Source of the DNA: Sporosarcina aquimarina
GTDB lineage: Bacteria > Bacillota > Bacilli > Bacillales_A > Planococcaceae
NCBI RefSeq assembly: GCF_019748715.1
Contig: NZ_JACLBZ010000011.1
Coordinates: 1 to 43,788, forward strand
Direction of reading: 5' to 3'
Length of the DNA: 43,788 nt
Shown: positions 42,133 through 43,788 of the stretch, piece after piece
Position numbering within the stretch: position 1 is the stretch's first letter
How the letters are laid out: each line of letters opens with the position of its first letter
The notes under the pieces: model-generated
Seen by the model: only the letters and a program-made list of their open reading frames with translations
Database searches by the model: none
Told to the model about the DNA's origin: nothing
Program-made: the position numbers and the translations under genes

Positions 42133-43467
42133 ATGAAAAAATATTTTGAGTTTGATAAGCTAGGTACCAATTATCGTCGGGAGATTATTGGGGGAGTCAC
42201 TACATTTTTAGCAATGGCTTATATTTTGGCGGTCAACCCGATTATGTTGTCGCTGGATGTAATACCCGATCTACCTGATTCCATGCGAATGGATAAAGGG
42301 GCAGTGTTCGTAGCAACAGCACTTTCAGCTGCAGTCGGAACATTATTCATGGGGTTAATTGCCAAGTATCCAATTGGCTTAGCACCTGGTATGGGGTTAA
42401 ATGCGTTTTTTGCTTTCACGGTTGTTTTAACTTATGGAATTCCATGGCAAACAGGTTTAACGGGTGTTCTGTTTTCTGGTTTGATTTTCATCGTTCTTTC
42501 ATTAACAGGTCTGCGTGAATTGATTATCAACGCAATTCCTGCCCAACTGAAATTTGCAGTGGGTGCTGGGATTGGATTATTCATTACGTTCCTGGGATTG
42601 CAGAACGCCCAAATCATTGTAGCTGATGAGAATACTCTGGTTGGATTGGGTGATTTATCAGCTGGTCCCACATTACTGACGATTTTTGGATTGGTAGTAA
42701 CTATCATTATGATGGTACGTAAAATCAAAGGTGCTATCTTCTATGGAATGATTATGACCACGGTCTTAGGTATGTTTGTCAGCTTGATAGAAGTACCTCA
42801 CAAAGTGGTGGATAAAATACCTTCGGTGGCACCGACATTTGGTGCAGCGTTTGATGCCATCATTAATGAACCTTCTTCATTGATGACGACTCAGTTCCTG
42901 GTCATTGTCATTACGTTCTTGTTTGTTGATTTCTTCGACACAGCGGGAACATTAGTCGCTGTCGCTACGCAGGCGGGTTTAATGAAAAATGATCGTTTGC
43001 CGCGTGCGGGCAAAGCGTTGATCTCGGATTCATTAGCGACGGTAACAGGAGCTGTAATGGGAACATCTACTACGACGTCTTTTATTGAGTCTACAGCAGG
43101 TGTCGCAGCAGGTGCAAAAACGGGCTTTGCTTCTATTGTTACCGCGGTGTTATTTCTATTGGCTTTATTCTTCTCACCGTTGCTACTAGTTATTACGCCA
43201 GCAGTCACTGCACCAGCTTTAATCATTGTAGGCGTATTGATGGTATCCACGTTAGGGAACATCGAATGGTCTCGTTTTGAAATTGCCGTTCCTGCATTCT
43301 TTACGATCATCGCTATGCCTTTGACGTATAGTATCGCAACGGGTATCGCAATCGGTTTCGTGTTTTATCCGATCACTATGCTGGTTAGCGGCAGAAGAAA
43401 AGAGATACATCCAATAATGTATGGGTTATTCGTGATATTTATTTTGTATTTCATATACATTAAATAG
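42133..43467 (+). CDS. pbuG: Guanine/hypoxanthine permease
   Basis: A 444-residue permease of the AzgA-like group of nucleobase/cation symporters, importing guanine and hypoxanthine for salvage. About 12-13 helices; signatures include GGVTTFLAMAYILAVNP (residues about 20-36), GLAPGMGLNAFFAF and FFDTAGTLVAVA, and TGAVMGTSTTTSFIESTAGV. The frame is open from 42064, but that upstream part encodes the terminator hairpin, and the ATG at 42133 has AGGAAGG before it. It follows guaA directly in Bacillus subtilis. Confidence 0.95.
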   Translation: MKKYFEFDKLGTNYRREIIGGVTTFLAMAYILAVNPIMLSLDVIPDLPDSMRMDKGAVFVATALSAAVGTLFMGLIAKYPIGLAPGMGLNAFFAFTVVLTYGIPWQTGLTGVLFSGLIFIVLSLTGLRELIINAIPAQLKFAVGAGIGLFITFLGLQNAQIIVADENTLVGLGDLSAGPTLLTIFGLVVTIIMMVRKIKGAIFYGMIMTTVLGMFVSLIEVPHKVVDKIPSVAPTFGAAFDAIINEPSSLMTTQFLVIVITFLFVDFFDTAGTLVAVATQAGLMKNDRLPRAGKALISDSLATVTGAVMGTSTTTSFIESTAGVAAGAKTGFASIVTAVLFLLALFFSPLLLVITPAVTAPALIIVGVLMVSTLGNIEWSRFEIAVPAFFTIIAMPLTYSIATGIAIGFVFYPITMLVSGRRKEIHPIMYGLFVIFILYFIYIK

Positions 43468-43482
43468 AGAATACAAATGAAG

Positions 43483-43519
43483 AAACCGTTCCTTCAATTA
43501 ACAGAGGAACGGTTTTTTT
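43483..43519 (+). terminator. Intrinsic terminator of pbuG
   Basis: AAACCGTTCCT (43483-43493) pairs exactly with AGGAACGGTTT (43505-43515), then T residues. Confidence 0.9.
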
Positions 43520-43623
43520 GATGTTTTATAGGATTGTTTGTAGAGATTTGCTTTATTTTAGTATGAGGTTTTCAGTGAGACTTAAAAATAAACATGTTTT
43601 TAAAAGAAAGTTGTCCAAAAGTG

Positions 43624-43788
43624 TTGACGTGTTTAAAAATCTTTGTTATAGTAGTGGAACAGTCAAGAAAGCGACTGCGATGAACCTTGAAAACTGAACA
43701 GCAAAACGTTAACGAATTATACGTTTGTGCATCGGCTCTGCCGGTGACATAAACACAATGAGTATCTTAAATGATGCCAGCAAGAAAT
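43624..43788 (+). promoter_or_regulatory. rRNA operon promoter and leader (continues past the window)
   Basis: TTGACG (43624-43629), exactly 17 nt, then TATAGT (43647-43652) form a strong sigma-A promoter. The following leader contains AACCTTGAAAACTGAACAGC, typical of Bacillales rRNA operon leaders. The 16S gene itself would begin beyond 43788. Nothing else is seen between 43520 and 43623. Confidence 0.75.

Noticed and set aside
1..43788. CRISPR arrays and tRNA genes
   Set aside because: No regularly spaced repeat clusters and no cloverleaf with a conserved T-loop were found on reading; the only multi-copy short repeats are the TTGCATT sets at the ICE ends.

Overview
The window is a chromosomal segment of a Bacillales bacterium, most likely Planococcaceae (Sporosarcina-like). 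This is an inference from low GC, Bacillus-type Shine-Dalgarno sites, Bacillus-like protein sequences and gene order. An integrative and conjugative element (ICE) of the Tn916/ICEBs1 type interrupts it. The order yeaC-yeaD-yebA-guaA-[ICE]-pbuG is the Bacillus subtilis order with the ICE inserted between guaA and pbuG.

Region 1 (1-5.9 kb) is an L-lactate utilisation locus. A lactate permease (lutP) diverges from its FadR-type regulator (lutR), which is followed by lutABC. A 25-bp palindrome in the lutP leader and a matching 13-bp palindrome at the lutABC promoter are the likely LutR operators, and a cre-like site adds probable catabolite control. Region 2 (5.9-8.7 kb) holds a small membrane protein with an L7/L12-like tail, then pncB and nadE (NAD salvage). 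Region 3 (8.7-15 kb) has an unexplained hairpin-rich element, the MoxR/DUF58/transglutaminase operon, and guaA. The GuaA glutaminase domain has lost its catalytic cysteine (Asn at position 89) and the nearby SHGD motif, while the synthetase half looks intact.

Region 4 (about 14.93-40.97 kb) is the ICE, bounded by an 11-bp direct repeat. The left copy rebuilds the last codons of guaA. Next to guaA are integrase, a DUF3173 protein and the Orf7/Orf8-type regulators. Then comes a decayed cargo zone (17.7-24.96 kb): an IS3 remnant, an acyltransferase, a GAP-family membrane protein with a divergent TetR regulator, a secreted beta/gamma-crystallin-like protein, an alpha/beta hydrolase, and several gene fragments including a truncated second copy of the same TetR regulator with its palindromic operator. 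The conjugation module (25-36.7 kb, minus strand) has the Tn916 order: DUF961 pair, FtsK-type coupling protein, oriT, Rep/relaxase, TcpD, ArdA, TcpE, VirB4-type ATPase, VirB6-type channel, NlpC/P60 hydrolase, TcpC. At the right end lie a solitary C5 cytosine methyltransferase and a two-gene Gabija-like system (OLD-family nuclease plus a compact UvrD-type helicase) with its own terminator. Together with ArdA these form a defence and counter-defence set carried by the ICE.

Region 5 (40.97-43.79 kb) has the probable original guaA terminator, an unrecognised gene, a guanine riboswitch with expression platform, pbuG, and the promoter and leader of an rRNA operon running off the right edge.
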